DNA of 64,000 nucleotides from Embleya scabrispora DSM 41855 (GTDB lineage Bacteria; Actinomycetota; Actinomycetes; Streptomycetales; Streptomycetaceae). Under the pieces are notes generated by a model, which made no database searches, was not told the DNA's origin, and saw only the letters and a list, made by a program, of their open reading frames with translations. The translations under genes and the position numbers were made by a program. The DNA is taken from positions 62,001-126,000 of the forward strand of contig NZ_KB889607.1 of the NCBI RefSeq assembly GCF_000372745.1, in the 5' to 3' direction. Numbering within the stretch: position 1 is the stretch's first letter; each line of letters opens with the position of its first letter. Below, one piece after another: positions 63,208 to 64,000 of this stretch.

Positions 63208-63228
63208 CCGGCGCCCGGCGCGCCGAAC

Positions 63229-63259
63229 GGGGCGGCCCACCTCGCGGTGGCGCCGCCCC
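63229..63259 (+). terminator. terminator of the defence-type operon
   Basis: GGGGCGGC-CCACC stem with GGTGG-c-GCCGCCCC, four-base loop, one bulge, followed by TTT, 22 bases past the Z1 stop. Confidence 0.82.
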
Positions 63260-63273
63260 TTTCATGGCCTCGC

Positions 63274-63297
63274 CCGAGGGCCGGGCCCGGCCCTCGG
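63274..63297. terminator. 24-base perfect palindrome past the small secreted gene
   Basis: CCGAGGGCCGGG and its exact complement directly abutting, 10 bases past the stop of the leftward gene at 63307; it probably ends that transcript. Confidence 0.6.
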
Positions 63298-63306
63298 ATC
63301 GTGGTT

Positions 63307-63537
63307 CTAGTGCACCCAGAGCGACCAGAGGGTGCCGCCGTTGTTGAGACAGAGGTACACCGGGCCGTGCGCCGGTGCGGCCGCGCGGCCGGCCGCGTCA
63401 CAGGACGCCTGCGACGGGTGGTAGCCGTAGAAGATGAAGCTGCCGCCCGGTGCCGGATCCGCCATCGCGGGCTGCGCGGCAGCCCCCACGCCCAACAACG
63501 CCGCGGTCAACGCGACACCCGCCATAGCCTTGCGCAT
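63307..63537 (-). CDS. small secreted protein, 76 aa
   Basis: MRKAMAGVALTAALLGVGAAA is a signal peptide with cleavage after AMA. The mature 50 residues begin DPAPGGSFIFYGYHPSQASC and include two cysteines (ASCDA, YLCLNN) that likely form a disulfide, ending TLWSLWVH. It resembles many short Streptomyces secreted proteins of unknown role. ATG at 63537. Confidence 0.75.
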   Translation of the reverse strand: MRKAMAGVALTAALLGVGAAAQPAMADPAPGGSFIFYGYHPSQASCDAAGRAAAPAHGPVYLCLNNGGTLWSLWVH

Positions 63538-63819
63538 GTGCTCGACTCCATTTCTCGTCCCGAGTGCAACTCGGTTCGCTGGAACGGTAATTCGGGCCCT
63601 GCTGTGGTGCCGGCGCGCACGTTGGAGACGCTAGCCGGTGACCGAGAGCCGGGCAATAGGTCTATACCAATCGAATCGATCCACACGTTTCTCACACGTT
63701 CCGCGGCCGGCTCGACCCATGCCGCCGCGCGCCGCGCCGGAATGGTTCGCCGACCGCGATCGTTGACCGAAGGACGGCCGGCGATACCACGACCGCCGGC
63801 GATACCGGAGGAGACGCGC
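63538..63819. other. divergent promoter region, 282 bases
   Basis: It separates the small secreted gene from the DUF427 gene. AT-rich patches (for example around 63655-63680) may hold promoters, but no clear operator was found. Confidence 0.4.
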
Positions 63820-64000
63820 ATGCCGACACCCCTGCGGGGCCACCACGTGACGACCGTGCACAGCACACAGACCGTGACGGTCGAGATCGACGGCGAGGTC
63901 GTCGCCCGTTCCGAGCGCCCGGTCGTGCTGTACGAGACCGGGTTGCCGATCCGGTACTACCTGCCGCCGGACGACGTGGACCTGACCCGTTTCAAGCCCA
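63820..64000 (+). CDS. DUF427 domain protein, 3' end outside window
   Basis: The ATG at 63820 has GGAGGAGA upstream. The visible 60 residues contain VEIDGEVVARSERPVVLYETGLPIRYYLPPDDVDL, the start of the DUF427 fold (small beta barrel of unknown function, common in actinobacteria). The gene runs off the window. Confidence 0.85.
   Translation, partial: MPTPLRGHHVTTVHSTQTVTVEIDGEVVARSERPVVLYETGLPIRYYLPPDDVDLTRFKP

Noticed and set aside
60151-63240. About 1000-codon open frame antisense to the Z1 gene
   Set aside because: No recognisable domain and typical antisense composition; the Z1 motifs on the plus strand are complete.

Overview
The window is a GC-rich stretch of actinobacterial chromosome. 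Codon third positions are almost all G or C, and GTG starts with GGAGG-type ribosome sites and ATGA/GTGA gene overlaps are common. A SARP-type regulator, a Tex protein, a stand-alone phosphopantetheinyl transferase and homogentisate genes of Streptomyces type point to the Streptomycetales. I cannot name the genus. No rRNA, CRISPR array, intact transposase or replication origin was seen. There is one tRNA, tRNA-Leu(GAG).

Layout. 0-1.5 kb: a TerD-CAP fusion cut by the window edge and an unknown protein. 1.6-6.9 kb: tyrosine catabolism (hpd, hmgA, a conserved unknown, fah) with a divergent Lrp/AsnC regulator. 7-12.8 kb: tex, a Clp-N-domain protein with its HTH partner and twin operators, an NAD epimerase and a carbon-nitrogen hydrolase. 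12.9-15.4 kb: an APC permease and a divergent TetR regulator sharing an operator region. 15.4-20.9 kb: tRNA-Leu followed by a decayed recombinase, a decayed LuxR/AfsR-like regulator, an intact Ser/Thr kinase, a frameshifted ltrA, an NmrA-like reductase behind an ECF41-like promoter, and ferritin-like/CDGSH remnants. 20.9-25.8 kb: MFS exporter, beta-lactamase-fold hydrolase, and a histidine kinase fused to a LuxR-type HTH.

25.9-35.9 kb is one leftward catabolic operon: acyl-CoA ligase, thioesterase, fused aryl-CoA 5-hydroxylase/oxidoreductase, nitrilase, gentisate-type dioxygenase, FAH-family hydrolase, maleate isomerase and a broken carboxylesterase. Together these describe a route from an ortho-substituted benzoate (salicylate or anthranilate type, possibly released from a nitrile) through CoA activation and gentisate-like ring cleavage to fumarate and pyruvate. 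36-46 kb: glmS, small unknowns, two acetyltransferases, and an indolepyruvate ferredoxin oxidoreductase with an acyl-CoA dehydrogenase. The oxidoreductase promoter carries GCAA/TTGC palindromes like the one beside hpd. 46-53.4 kb: a putative toxin-antitoxin pair, a secreted SGNH lipase, deletion scars, a DNA-ligase-like protein whose active-site lysine is Gln, then type II thioesterase, SARP, metallophosphoesterase and phosphopantetheinyl transferase, which look like specialised-metabolism helpers without a synthase in view.

53.6-64 kb holds the two most unusual items. One is a 558-residue Arg/Trp-rich protein built of 26- or 37-residue amphipathic repeats. The other is a translationally coupled three-gene operon of a MutL/MORC-like GHKL ATPase, a DUF4420 PD-(D/E)XK protein and a Z1 superfamily-2 helicase. 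That combination is known from restriction-modification-like defence loci, but here no DNA methyltransferase, Vsr or AIPR gene is adjacent. Several broken genes (15.5-16.3, 18.7-19.4, 20.5-20.9, 26-27.1, 38.5-38.9, 47.9-48.3, 53.0-53.4 kb) mark this as accessory sequence under decay, although single frameshifts could also be sequencing errors.
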